64,000 nucleotides of DNA from Clostridiales bacterium (GCA_022785125.1 JALFRA010000042.1:1-64000); one strand, 5' to 3'; shown: positions 8,255-16,892, counted from the first letter of the stretch. The notes: a model not told the origin generated them from the letters alone. A program made the numbers and translations.

Positions 8255-8959
8255 TTATACCATCCGCAGCTTGTAGCCGCAGGCGGTGATACACCGCTGA
8301 GCCAGCACGTCCATAGCGTCCAGATAGTGGTCGGGCAGGCCGTGATAGGTGCGGTAGACACTCAGCTCGGTGCAGCCCAGAATGGCGCTGTCGCACCCGG
8401 CCTGACGGAGCCAGCGGTCAATGACGGCGAATTTCTCCCGGGAGCCCTTTTCCCCCCGCTTGATCTCGTCGTAGATGATGCACATCACCAGCTTCTGGAC
8501 CTCATCCGGAGGAGAGACGGCCTCAATGCCCCGGGCGGTACACTCCTTCTGATACACGCCGGTGCGGATGGTGCCGTCGGTGGCCAGGATGCCCACCTTG
8601 CGCCGCCCCTCCTCCGCCAGCACCCCCACGGTCTCCCGGGGCATATGGATGAGAGGGATGGAGATATCCCCCTGAAGCCGATCGGCAAAGTAGTGGGAGG
8701 TGTTGCAGGGAATGGCCAGCACAGTGCAGCCGCCCCCCTCCAGCAGACGGGCTCCCGAGAGCAGACGCCGGTAGCAGCCCTCCGCGTCGCCCCCCAGAAT
8801 GGCGGCGGTGCGGTCGGGCATGGAGGTGTCGCTCCAGATCAGGGTGGGCAGGTGCTCCTGGTCGCAGGAGGCGTCGGTGCGGTCCAGAATCCGCTGATAA
8901 AAGTCCTGGGTGGCCTGGGGCCCCATGCCGCCCAAGATGCCAAGTCGTTGTTCAGGCAT
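8255..8959 (-). CDS. Aspartate/glutamate racemase family protein
   Basis: A 234-residue cofactor-independent racemase. The two catalytic cysteines are in AIPCNTSH (C85) and ILGCTELS (C196), both intact, and the start LGILGGMGP is typical of the family. It would interconvert L- and D-aspartate (or glutamate). The ATG at 8959 follows AGGAGGTGGCGAT. Upstream lies a degenerate second copy of its own first 12 codons. Beside a D-aspartate-ligase-like ATP-grasp enzyme it most plausibly supplies D-Asp. Glutamate or another substrate cannot be excluded. Confidence 0.88.
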   Translation of the reverse strand: MPEQRLGILGGMGPQATQDFYQRILDRTDASCDQEHLPTLIWSDTSMPDRTAAILGGDAEGCYRRLLSGARLLEGGGCTVLAIPCNTSHYFADRLQGDISIPLIHMPRETVGVLAEEGRRKVGILATDGTIRTGVYQKECTARGIEAVSPPDEVQKLVMCIIYDEIKRGEKGSREKFAVIDRWLRQAGCDSAILGCTELSVYRTYHGLPDHYLDAMDVLAQRCITACGYKLRMV

Positions 8960-9137
8960 ATCGCCACCTCCTGCCATATTCCGGCATGGGGCCCCTACAA
9001 GCGTTTTGGCCGCAGGCCAAAACCTTGGTGCCGGGGCAATTCACTTGCCCCGAGCAGATCCAATCACCGGGGTCCCCGCACGGCGCAAGCCGGGTGGGGC
9101 GGCCCATGCCGCCCAGAATGCCAAAGCGTTGTTCCAT
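8952..9137 (-). pseudogene. Remnant of the racemase 5' end interrupted by repeat sequence
   Basis: Starting at 9137, in a TAATG overlap with the ATP-grasp stop, the frame reads MEQRFGILGGMG. This closely parallels MPEQRLGILGGMG of the intact racemase 178 bases downstream. After codon 12 the homology stops and the frame passes through palindromic filler (two hairpins at about 9004-9024 and 9033-9053, GTAGGGGC at about 8990) before ending at 8952. It looks like a partial duplication or repeat insertion at the start of the racemase gene. Confidence 0.75.
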
Positions 9138-10348
9138 TATTTCACCTTTTCCATACAAGAGGCGTACCAGCCCACATAGCGGCGCTGGCCCTTCAGGATG
9201 CGCAGGGTACGCACCAGGCCGTTGTCCGGCTTATAGAACAGGGGGTTGACCACGGCGTTGGCCTTTTCCAGCGCCTTCATCTCCTGGTGGTACCGGAGAT
9301 TCACATAGTCATAGGCCACCTTGGGGGGAATGACCCACCATAGATGGCGGTTGCGGGTAATGGTCAGCTCACAGTCCCTGCCCAACACCCGGTCCTCCAC
9401 CAGGTACTTGGCCAGATTGTAGCCCGCCCCGGTGACATAGTAGTTGGACCGGCCCTGGCGGCAGTTGATCTCAAAGGCCTTGAACTTGCCGTCCCGCTGG
9501 TCGTACTTGATATCAAAGTTGGAGAAGCCGGTGAAGTGGATGGCCTCCAGGAAGTCTTTCAGCTTCTCGCACAGCTCGGGCTCGGGCTCGGTGATGATGA
9601 CGGCGTGGTTGCCGATGGCGTGGGCGGTGTGCTCCTCCAGCAGGACGTGGCCCACGCACATGAGGCGCACCTTGCCGTCGGCGCCGGAGTAGTTGGTCAC
9701 CACCCGCATGAAACTGTCGTCACCAGGGATAAAGTCCTGGATGATGAGGGAGTCCTCATATCCGGCGTTGTAGATATCGTCAATGACCTGGTCCACTTCC
9801 TCCCGAGTCTGGAGGACGTAGGCCTTCTTCTGAGTGGGGAAGGGATGCTTCCAGTAGGTATCCGACTCGGCGGGCTTGACCACAAAGGGGCCATCAAAAG
9901 GCAGGGTAAAGCCGTGGCCCTCCCCCTTGTGGTAGACGTAGGTGGCCGGATGGTCGATGCCGTACTGGTCGCACAGGTCGTAGAACTTCTCCTTGTGGAT
10001 CAGGGTCTCCAGCATGGACAGGTCCACATAGGGAGCGATGACGTTCTCCGGGTAGTTGGGCAGGTTGGCGGAAATGGAGTTGAGGTAGTTGTCTCCGCAG
10101 CCCAGCACCAAAATCTTCTTGTCCGGGTGCTCACGGGCCACCTCGGTGACGTTCTCCAGCACCTTGTCCACCCGGTCGTTGTGCTCCCGTACCCGGTAGT
10201 CGATGATCTTGCTGCCGGCGCACACGCTGGCGGGAAACATTCCATACACCACGGAATGTACGCCGTAGGCCTCGTGGAAGGCCCGGGCCATGCTGTAGGC
10301 GTTGATGTCCGAGCCCAGCAGCACGGGCACAAATTCAGTTGCAGCCAT
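9137..10348 (-). CDS. ATP-grasp ligase, D-aspartate ligase-like
   Basis: A 403-residue ATP-grasp protein. It starts with PVLLGSDINAYSMARAFHE, has a VLGCGDNYLN strand at about 81-90, the ATP-lysine block FVVKPAESDTYW (about 155-166), IIQDFIPGDDSFMRV, and the metal-binding FEINCRQGRS near residue 305. This pattern recalls the enterococcal/lactococcal D-aspartate ligase (Asl) that adds D-Asp to the peptidoglycan stem peptide; the match is from memory, not a search. The ATG at 10348 follows CCAGGAGGCATTTTAC. It overlaps the upstream 71-aa gene by 14 bases and is followed by racemase and Mur ligase genes, supporting a peptide-ligation pathway. Confidence 0.8.
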   Translation of the reverse strand: MAATEFVPVLLGSDINAYSMARAFHEAYGVHSVVYGMFPASVCAGSKIIDYRVREHNDRVDKVLENVTEVAREHPDKKILVLGCGDNYLNSISANLPNYPENVIAPYVDLSMLETLIHKEKFYDLCDQYGIDHPATYVYHKGEGHGFTLPFDGPFVVKPAESDTYWKHPFPTQKKAYVLQTREEVDQVIDDIYNAGYEDSLIIQDFIPGDDSFMRVVTNYSGADGKVRLMCVGHVLLEEHTAHAIGNHAVIITEPEPELCEKLKDFLEAIHFTGFSNFDIKYDQRDGKFKAFEINCRQGRSNYYVTGAGYNLAKYLVEDRVLGRDCELTITRNRHLWWVIPPKVAYDYVNLRYHQEMKALEKANAVVNPLFYKPDNGLVRTLRILKGQRRYVGWYASCMEKVK

Positions 10349-10550
10349 TGTAAAATGCCTCCTGGAAGGTAATTTCATACCAATGTTCGCCCATGGGAAT
10401 GACCTGGGCGCAATAATGTCCCGCCACATAGGCGGCCTGGGCCTCGGTAAGCCGCAGCTCCCGCCGGAGCAGCTCTCCGCCCGCAAAGCACTGGGAGATC
10501 AGCCGGTCCAGGATCTCGTTTTCTTGCAGTATCTCTCTCTGAATCATCAT
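10335..10550 (-). CDS. 71-residue protein, unknown, first gene of the ligase-racemase cluster
   Basis: Small acidic, helical N-terminal half followed by a strand-rich end (CAQVIPMGEHWYEITFQEAFYNG). It starts with two adjacent ATGs at 10550 and 10547 after AGGAGAACG. It overlaps the ATP-grasp start by 14 bases, so the two are likely translated together. There is no signal peptide or membrane segment. I do not recognise the family with certainty. Its fixed position ahead of the ATP-grasp enzyme suggests an accessory protein for it. Confidence 0.75.
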   Translation of the reverse strand: MMIQREILQENEILDRLISQCFAGGELLRRELRLTEAQAAYVAGHYCAQVIPMGEHWYEITFQEAFYNGCN

Positions 10551-10586
10551 TCGTTCTCCTCAACAAGAGAAAAGGCGGTGATTGAC

Positions 10587-10640
10587 TGTAGGGGCGACCC
10601 TTGTGGTCGCCCGCGGGCGGCCATAAAGGCCACCCCTACA
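10587..10640. repeat. GTAGGGGCG palindromic intergenic repeat
   Basis: The unit starts TGTAGGGGCGACC and ends GGCCACCCCTACA, so the outer arms are inverted copies. An inner hairpin GGGCGACC/GGTCGCCC is included. The first 26 bases after the initial T are the same as those at 41997. It sits between the 71-aa gene and relA. Confidence 0.8.
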
Positions 10641-10645
10641 AATTG

Positions 10646-12877
10646 TTATCCGGCCGCTCTCTTGACCTGGTAGACCCCCTGGATCTGACCCAGCTTGTTG
10701 ATGACGGCGGTAAGCTCCGTGTGGTTCTTGACCTCCAGCACGATGCTGACGGTGGCGTAGCCGTCGGGCATGGACCGGGCGGACAGGCTGGTGGTCTTGG
10801 CCTTCATGGTGGACAGGGCCATGGCCACATCCAGGGTCAGGCCGTCCCGATCCTTGGCCGCGATCTCCAGAGACGTGCGGTAGGTAGCCAGCTCCCCGGT
10901 GGCCCAGGATACCTTGATCCAGCGCCCCTCCTCCTCCGGCTTGCGCTTCTCGGGGGCGGCGTTGGGGCAGTCCGCCCGGTGGACGGAGACGCCGAAGCCC
11001 CGGGTGATAAAGCCCACCACCGGATCGCCCGGCACGGGGGTGCAGCACTTGGCGAACTTCACCAGGCAGTTGTCGATGCCCTCCACGATGATGCCGCTCT
11101 GGTCGCTCTTGCCGGTCTTGACGGGCACAGGGGGCGGGTTGCTGGTGGAGGGGTAAATGGCATCGGCCTGCTGGGCGGTCTTTTCAGCGGCCGCCTGCTG
11201 CTCGGCCTGGCGGTTGAGCCGGGTCATCTCGTCCTTGACCCGTACCACCGCCTTCTGGGCGGACATACCGCCGTAGCCGATGGCGGCATACAGCTCATCC
11301 AGGGTGCCGAAGCGCACCTTCTTCAAAACAAAGGGCAGTACGTCCTCGGCGGTGATGGCCGCCAGGGACAGGCCCACGTGCTTGAGCTCCGACTCGAAGG
11401 AGGAACGGCCGGTGGCGATGTTCTCCTCCCGCCGCTCCTTCTTGAACCACTGGCGGATCTTATTGCGGGCCTCGTTGGACTTGCAGATCTTCATCCAGTC
11501 CCGGCTGGGGCCGTGGGCCGACTTGGAGGTGATGACCTCCACGATGTCGCCGTTTTTCAGGGGGGTATCAAAGGTGACCATGCGGCCGTTGACCTTGGCG
11601 CCCGTCATGTGGTTGCCCACGGCGGAGTGGATGTTGTAGGCAAAGTCGATGGGGGTGGCCCCGGCGGGCAGGTTGATCACGTCGCCCCGGGGGGTGAACA
11701 CGAAGACCTCGTCGGAGAACAGGTCCACCCGCATGGTGCGCACAAATTCCTCGGCGTCCACGTCCTGCTGGCTCTCCAGCAGCTTGCGTACCCACTCGAA
11801 GGCGGCCTCGGTACCCAGCTTGGCATTGGCCATGCCCTGCTTGTACTTCCAGTGGGCGGCGATGCCGTACTCAGCGGTGTGGTGCATCTCCCAGGTGCGG
11901 ATCTGCACCTCGAAGGGGATGCCGTCCCGGCCGATGACGGTGGTGTGGAGGGACTGATAGCCGTTGGGCTTGGGGGTGCCGATGTAGTCCTTGAACCGGC
12001 CCAGCACCGGGTTGAACAGGTCGTGGATCACACCCAGTACATTGTAGCACTCGGAGATGTCATCCACAATGACCCGAAAGGCATAGAGATCAAAGATCTC
12101 GTCCATGGTCTTGTTCTGGGTGTACATTTTCCGGTAGATGGAATAGGCGTGCTTCACCCGGCCATAGATGGTGCAGTGGATGCCCTCGGCGTCCAGCCGC
12201 TCCTGGATGCGCCGCTGGACCGTGGCCAGGAATTCCTCATGGGCGGCGGAACGGGCGGCCAGCTCGTCGGAGATCTCCTTGTAGCCCACCGGGTCCAGGT
12301 AACGCAGGGAGGTATCCTCCAGCTCCCACTTGATGCGCTGCATACCCAAGCGGTGGGCGATGGGGGCGTAGATCTCCATGGTCTCCAGGGCCTTCTCCTT
12401 CTGCTTTCTGGGAGACTGGTACTCCATGGTCCGCATATTGTGGAGGCGGTCGCAGATCTTGATGAGGATCACCCGGATGTCCTTGGCCATGGCCATGAGC
12501 ATCTTGCGCAGGTTCTCCATCTGCTCCTCTTCCTTGGAGGTGTACTGCACCCGGGTCAGCTTGGTGACGCCCTCCACCAGGTCGGCCACCACCACCCCGA
12601 AGAGTTTGGCGATCTCTTCATGGGTGGAGCCGGTGTCCTCAATACAGTCGTGGAGGAGGGCGGCGATGATGGAATCGGTGTCCAGCTCCAGCTCGGCCAC
12701 GATCTCGGCCACCGCCAAGGGGTGGGTGATATAGGGCGATCCGTCCTTACGCAGCTGCCCGGAGTGGGCATTGTCCGCATAGGTGAACGCGCTGAACAGG
12801 CGCTGGGCGTCCAGCGCCGGATTATATGCTTTGATTTTGTCCTCAAGAGCCTGATAACGCTCCAGGATGGGGTCCAT
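10646..12877 (-). CDS. relA: Bifunctional (p)ppGpp synthetase/hydrolase
   Basis: A 743-residue Rel/SpoT homologue, full length. Domains in order: HD hydrolase (HSG...HP...LLHDCIEDT, HD at about 76-77), synthetase (RVKHAYSIYRKM, DLYAFRVIV, YIGTPKPNGYQSLHT), TGS (EVFVFTPRGDVINLP), and a C-terminal ACT domain. Both catalytic domains keep their core residues, so it should both make and degrade (p)ppGpp. The ATG at 12877 follows AGGAGGTGCCCTGT. RecJ lies upstream on the same strand, an order common in Firmicutes. Confidence 0.96.
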   Translation of the reverse strand: MDPILERYQALEDKIKAYNPALDAQRLFSAFTYADNAHSGQLRKDGSPYITHPLAVAEIVAELELDTDSIIAALLHDCIEDTGSTHEEIAKLFGVVVADLVEGVTKLTRVQYTSKEEEQMENLRKMLMAMAKDIRVILIKICDRLHNMRTMEYQSPRKQKEKALETMEIYAPIAHRLGMQRIKWELEDTSLRYLDPVGYKEISDELAARSAAHEEFLATVQRRIQERLDAEGIHCTIYGRVKHAYSIYRKMYTQNKTMDEIFDLYAFRVIVDDISECYNVLGVIHDLFNPVLGRFKDYIGTPKPNGYQSLHTTVIGRDGIPFEVQIRTWEMHHTAEYGIAAHWKYKQGMANAKLGTEAAFEWVRKLLESQQDVDAEEFVRTMRVDLFSDEVFVFTPRGDVINLPAGATPIDFAYNIHSAVGNHMTGAKVNGRMVTFDTPLKNGDIVEVITSKSAHGPSRDWMKICKSNEARNKIRQWFKKERREENIATGRSSFESELKHVGLSLAAITAEDVLPFVLKKVRFGTLDELYAAIGYGGMSAQKAVVRVKDEMTRLNRQAEQQAAAEKTAQQADAIYPSTSNPPPVPVKTGKSDQSGIIVEGIDNCLVKFAKCCTPVPGDPVVGFITRGFGVSVHRADCPNAAPEKRKPEEEGRWIKVSWATGELATYRTSLEIAAKDRDGLTLDVAMALSTMKAKTTSLSARSMPDGYATVSIVLEVKNHTELTAVINKLGQIQGVYQVKRAAG

Positions 12878-12927
12878 ACAGGGCACCTCCTGTTGAAATA
12901 AAAATAATATTGTGGGGATGCCTCCTT

Positions 12928-13042
12928 GCTTCCCCCCTATGGGGGGAAGCTGTCGAGCACAGCGAGACTGATGAGGGGTTCCTTGTGTCGGGCACCCCCT
13001 CATCCGGCCCTGCGGGCCACCTTCCCCCCTATGGGGGGAAGG
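12928..13042. repeat. Multi-hairpin intergenic repeat of the CCCTCATCC type
   Basis: Two copies of a short hairpin (CTTCCCCCC TAT GGGGGGAAG) bracket a segment with GATGAGGGG and CCCCTCATCCGG as inverted partners. A related piece is found at 42030-42079 (CCCTCATCC ... CCACCTTCCCC). It fills the recJ-relA gap. Confidence 0.85.
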
Positions 13043-13053
13043 CTGTTCAAGGC

Positions 13054-15120
13054 TTATCCGCTCATGCCCCGCAGCCGGCGCATGATCCAGCTGTCATCCA
13101 GGTCCACCTTGCCCTCCACACTCCGCAGGGCAATGTGGAGGTGGTCGGTGGTGTGTTCCAGCCGGATGAGTCCCCGCTCGTCAAAGACCTCCAGACATAC
13201 CAAGGTACGCATGACAGTCTCCCGCCGTCCGGCGGAGCGGGCGATGTTGCGGGCCAGCCGGTGGGCGGTCTCCTCCAGAGGGGACTGTCCGGCATGGCCC
13301 TTCAAATAGCGCCAGAGAACCACAAACTCCTCTCTGGTGGGCAACAGGGCGGCCGCCTCCCGGCGGGTCAGCTCCTCGCCCCGGCGGAATTTTTCAAACA
13401 GGGCCCGCTCGGCTTGAGCCCGGGTGAGGGCGGGACGCAGATCGCACACCTGGAACTGGACCGAGCGCCACCCCCGGTACTCATTGATCTGGGGGGTAAA
13501 GGCCACGTCCACCCGGTCTCCCTGAGCCACCCCCATCCCGGCGGCGGTGGCAGAGAAGAAGATGGCGTCAAAGCTGCGGCCGCCGGAGGCCAGCTTCAGC
13601 TTCAGATGCCGGCCGCCCCCCACCTCGCTGAGGGCGGTAATGAGACAGCCCGACAGGGAGAACACCGGCTTGGGGTTGCCCGAGCCGTAGGGCTCCAGCA
13701 GGTCCAGGCCCTCCACCCCCTCCAGGGTAAGGATACCCACATCGTCCACCGGACAATCCACATCCAGGGTGGACACCATCTCGGCCCCCCCGGTACACTG
13801 ACGGACATAGTCGTTCATGGCGGCGGCAAAGGCGGGAATGTTCTCCTCCAGAATGGTAAAGCCCGCCGCCAGCTCATGGCCGCCGAAGCCCTCCAGCAGG
13901 GGGGCGCAGTGCTCCAGAGCGGCAAACAGGTTGAAGCCGCCGAAGGACCGGCAGGAACCTTTTCCCTTGCCGTCCTGAAGGCAGATCATAAAGGCGGGGC
14001 AGGAGTACTTCTCCGCCAGGCGGGAGGCCACAATGCCCACCACCCCCTGGTGCCAGTGGTCGCCGGCCAGCACCAGAGCATACCGCTCCTCCGGCGGCAG
14101 GGCCTCGGCCAGTTCCTGACATTCGGAGGAGATCCGGGCCTCGATGGTCTGCCGCTCCCGGTTGAGCTCGCACAGCTGGATGGCCAGTTCCTCTCCCCGG
14201 GCGGGATCTGCGGTGAGCAGCAACTCGGCGGCCAAGGAGGCGCAGCCCATCCGGCCAGAGGCATTGAGCCGTGGGGCCAGGGTGTAGCCGATGGCCACCG
14301 AGTTGAGGGGCCGCTCCTCCAGGCCCGCCTGAACCAGCAGGGCCTTCAGGCCGGGGCGGCTGGTTTGGCGCAGGGCCTCCAAACCCAGCCGCACAATGGT
14401 GCGGTTCTCCCCGGTGAGGCTCATCACATCGGCCACCGTACCGATAGCCGCCAGATCGGCGTACCGGCTCAGCAGTTCCTCCTGCCGGGCAGGACCGCCC
14501 AGGGCCAGCACCAGCTTGAGAGCCACCCCCACGCCCGCCAGACATTGAAACGGATAGGAGCAGTCGGCCTGGTGGGGGTCCACCACTGCCAGCGCGGCGG
14601 GCAGCTCCTCCTTGCATTCGTGGTGGTCGGTGATCACCAGATCCATGCCCAGACGGGTGGCGTGGCGGGCCTCCTCCACGGCGGTGATGCCGCAGTCCAC
14701 CGTCACCACCAGACTGACCCCCGCCTGGTGGAGGGTATCCAGGGCATCGGTGTTCAGGCCGTAGCCCTCCTCCATCCGGTCGGGGATGTAGGGGATCACA
14801 TCTCCCCCCTCCCGGCGGAGGAAGTCGGTGAGCAGGCTGGTGGAGGTGATGCCGTCCACGTCGTAGTCGCCGTAGACTGCAATGGTCTCCCCCGCCGCCA
14901 GGGCACGGGCCAGCCGGGCGGCGGCCCTGTCCATGTCTTTCATCAGCAGGGGATCCTGAAGCTGACCCCGTCCCGCATCCAGAAATGCACGGGCCTTCTC
15001 CGGGGTATCCAGCCCCCGGGCGCACAGGGTCATGGCCGCCAGAGTGGGCAGTCCCGCCCGCTCCAAAGCGGCTACCGCGGCCGGATCGCTGGCCGCCTGA
15101 TTCCATTGTTTATATTTCAT
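13054..15120 (-). CDS. recJ: Single-stranded-DNA exonuclease RecJ
   Basis: A 688-residue RecJ, a 5'-3' exonuclease acting in recombination and mismatch repair. DHH-superfamily motifs are visible: VYGDYDVDG (about 105-113), VTVDCG, ITDHHE, and the DHHA1 block with GGH...AAGF and NASGRMG. The C-terminal region is the OB-like and extra domain typical of Firmicute RecJ. The ATG at 15120 gives MKYKQWN. The ribosome-binding site is loose (AAAGGACGGTGG). It lies upstream of relA. Confidence 0.94.
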   Translation of the reverse strand: MKYKQWNQAASDPAAVAALERAGLPTLAAMTLCARGLDTPEKARAFLDAGRGQLQDPLLMKDMDRAAARLARALAAGETIAVYGDYDVDGITSTSLLTDFLRREGGDVIPYIPDRMEEGYGLNTDALDTLHQAGVSLVVTVDCGITAVEEARHATRLGMDLVITDHHECKEELPAALAVVDPHQADCSYPFQCLAGVGVALKLVLALGGPARQEELLSRYADLAAIGTVADVMSLTGENRTIVRLGLEALRQTSRPGLKALLVQAGLEERPLNSVAIGYTLAPRLNASGRMGCASLAAELLLTADPARGEELAIQLCELNRERQTIEARISSECQELAEALPPEERYALVLAGDHWHQGVVGIVASRLAEKYSCPAFMICLQDGKGKGSCRSFGGFNLFAALEHCAPLLEGFGGHELAAGFTILEENIPAFAAAMNDYVRQCTGGAEMVSTLDVDCPVDDVGILTLEGVEGLDLLEPYGSGNPKPVFSLSGCLITALSEVGGGRHLKLKLASGGRSFDAIFFSATAAGMGVAQGDRVDVAFTPQINEYRGWRSVQFQVCDLRPALTRAQAERALFEKFRRGEELTRREAAALLPTREEFVVLWRYLKGHAGQSPLEETAHRLARNIARSAGRRETVMRTLVCLEVFDERGLIRLEHTTDHLHIALRSVEGKVDLDDSWIMRRLRGMSG

Positions 15121-15191
15121 GGGCGGCCACCGTCCTTTCCCATTAAAATTACCCTTTATTATATCAAATGCCTTTCCCTGTGACAAGGCCT

Positions 15192-15225
15192 TGGAAAAAA
15201 CGGCGGACGGCAAACTGCCGTCCGC
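15192..15225 (-). terminator. Intrinsic terminator after the M42 peptidase gene
   Basis: On the minus strand a 10-bp stem (GCGGACGGCA / TGCCGTCCGC, loop GTT) is followed by CGTTTTTTCC. It lies downstream of the peptidase stop at 15307. Confidence 0.75.
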
Positions 15226-15235
15226 GCGTCCCGAT

Positions 15236-15303
15236 GCGGGCGGGTGTGGGCACCCGCCCCTACGCCTTTCCCGTCCCATGTAGGGGCGCACAGTGTGCGC
15301 CCG
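15236..15303. repeat. Pair of GTAGGGGCG-type hairpin repeats
   Basis: GGGCGGGTG / CACCCGCCC with a CTAC end at 15236-15263, then GTAGGGGCGCACAGTGTGCGCCCG at 15280-15303. The two units face each other. They lie directly after the M42 peptidase stop. Confidence 0.7.
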
Positions 15304-15306
15304 ACT

Positions 15307-16347
15307 TTATCCCAGCTCCAGATACAGGCTCACCAAATCAATGGTGGCCTTCATCCCATCAAAATGCGTCCGCTCCATGCCGTGGGAGGCGTGGACACCG
15401 GGGCCGATGAGGGCGCCCTTGGCGTCCATGCCCGTCTTCCAGGCCACTGCCACATCGGAGCCGTAATGGGGGTAGATATCCACCGCGTAGTCCACCCCGT
15501 TGTTCTTGGCCAGCTCCACCAGACGGCTCACCATCTCATAGTCGTAGGGTCCGTTGCTGTCCTTGGCGCAGATGGACACCTGATACTCGGTGCAGCTCAG
15601 ATCGTCGCCCACGCAGCCCATATCCACCGCCAGCAGCTCGTCCACCGGAGGCAGAGTGGCGCCGCCGTGGCCCACCTCCTCGTGGACGGTGAAGCACACG
15701 TCGGTGTCGTAGCGGGGGCGCACCTTGGCAAAGTGCATCAGCCGCAGCAGGGTGAGCAGAATGGCGGCGCTGCCCTTGTCGTCAATGAACCGGGACTTGA
15801 GGAAACCGCTGTCGGTGACGGTGGTCTTGGGATCAAAGCACACATAGTCCCCGGCGCAGATGCCCAGAGCCTCCACGTCCTTCTTGCTCTTCACCTTCTC
15901 GTCGATGCGTACCGCCAGTTCCTTCTCCTCCCGGGGCCGGGTGGCGGCGTCATCATAGACGTGGACCGCGGGGGACAGGGACAGGATGGTACCGGTGTAC
16001 ACCTTGCCGTCCCGGGTGTAGATGCGGCAGTACTCGCCGTCCAGGGTGGGCAGGATGGGGCCGCCCACCTTGGTGATCTTCAGCATACCGTCGGCGGTGA
16101 TGGAGCGCACCATCAGGCCCAGGGTATCCACATGGGCGCACAGGCCGATTTTCTTGCCCTTCTCCCGGCCGGGCACCGATACGATCAGGTTGCCCTTGTT
16201 GGTGCGCCGGGTGGTATAGCCGTGGTCCTGGGCGATCTGCTCCGCCTCCCGCACCACGTTCTGGGTAAATCCGCTGGGGCTGTCAATGGCCAGCAGCCGC
16301 TTGGCAATGTCCATCATGATGCCCTGACAATTTTGTGTATCCAGCAT
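15307..16347 (-). CDS. M42-family metallopeptidase (glutamyl aminopeptidase-like)
   Basis: A 346-residue cytoplasmic dinuclear-metal aminopeptidase. Metal and catalytic residues are seen in CAHVDTLG (H, D), FIDDKGSA (bridging D), HEEVGHGG (catalytic and ligand E) and VDMG. A late His is in HASHGMERTH. M42 enzymes trim N-terminal residues of peptides. The ATG at 16347 follows AAGGAGCGGACGC. It is transcribed away from ybaK, which is divergent. Confidence 0.92.
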   Translation of the reverse strand: MLDTQNCQGIMMDIAKRLLAIDSPSGFTQNVVREAEQIAQDHGYTTRRTNKGNLIVSVPGREKGKKIGLCAHVDTLGLMVRSITADGMLKITKVGGPILPTLDGEYCRIYTRDGKVYTGTILSLSPAVHVYDDAATRPREEKELAVRIDEKVKSKKDVEALGICAGDYVCFDPKTTVTDSGFLKSRFIDDKGSAAILLTLLRLMHFAKVRPRYDTDVCFTVHEEVGHGGATLPPVDELLAVDMGCVGDDLSCTEYQVSICAKDSNGPYDYEMVSRLVELAKNNGVDYAVDIYPHYGSDVAVAWKTGMDAKGALIGPGVHASHGMERTHFDGMKATIDLVSLYLELG

Positions 16348-16414
16348 TTGCGTCCGCTCCTTGATTGTAGTATGATGTCCCTATCTTATACCAAACCACG
16401 GGAGCGATGCAACC

Positions 16415-16891
16415 ATGTCCGAAGAAAAGACCAATGTGATGCGGGTACTGGATCAAAAAAAGGTGCCCTACACCCCCCACCACTACGCCCACCCCGACGG
16501 GGCGGTGGACGGCGCCAGCGTGGCCGCCCTCATTGACAAGGACCCGGCCAGCGTGTGCAAGACTCTGGTGACCCAGGGGGCCAGCAAGAAATATTATGTG
16601 TTCGTCATCCCGGTGCTGAAGGAGCTGGACCTGAAGGCCGCCGCCAAGGCGGTGGGAGAGAAATCCATCGAGATGATCAAGCAGGCCCAGCTGCTCCCCC
16701 TCACCGGTTACGTCCACGGGGGCTGCTCCCCGGTGGGCATGAAGAAGCAGTTCCCCACCGTCTTTGACCAGAGCGTGGAGAGCCTGGACACCATTACCGT
16801 CAGCGCCGGCAAGATTGGCGCCCAGGTGGAGGTGGCCCCGGCTGCCCTGGCGGTCCTGGTGCGGGGCCGGTTTGCTCCGGTGGCGAAATAA
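16415..16891 (+). CDS. ybaK: Cys-tRNA(Pro)/Cys-tRNA(Cys) deacylase YbaK
   Basis: A 158-residue YbaK/EbsC-domain protein that removes mischarged amino acids from tRNA. Features include CKTLVTQG, the FVIPVLKELDLKAAAKAVGEK stretch, GYVHGGCSPVGMKKQFPT and SAGKIGAQVE, all characteristic of the family. The ATG at 16415 follows GGGAGCGATGC. It is divergent from the M42 peptidase, with 67 bases between. Confidence 0.93.
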   Translation: MSEEKTNVMRVLDQKKVPYTPHHYAHPDGAVDGASVAALIDKDPASVCKTLVTQGASKKYYVFVIPVLKELDLKAAAKAVGEKSIEMIKQAQLLPLTGYVHGGCSPVGMKKQFPTVFDQSVESLDTITVSAGKIGAQVEVAPAALAVLVRGRFAPVAK

Positions 16892-16892
16892 A

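Noticed and set aside
10601-12901. 766-codon open frame on the plus strand
   Set aside because: It is antisense to relA, which has complete domains, a good start and ribosome-binding site. The His/Gly/Val/Leu-rich translation is typical of the opposite strand of a GC-rich gene.
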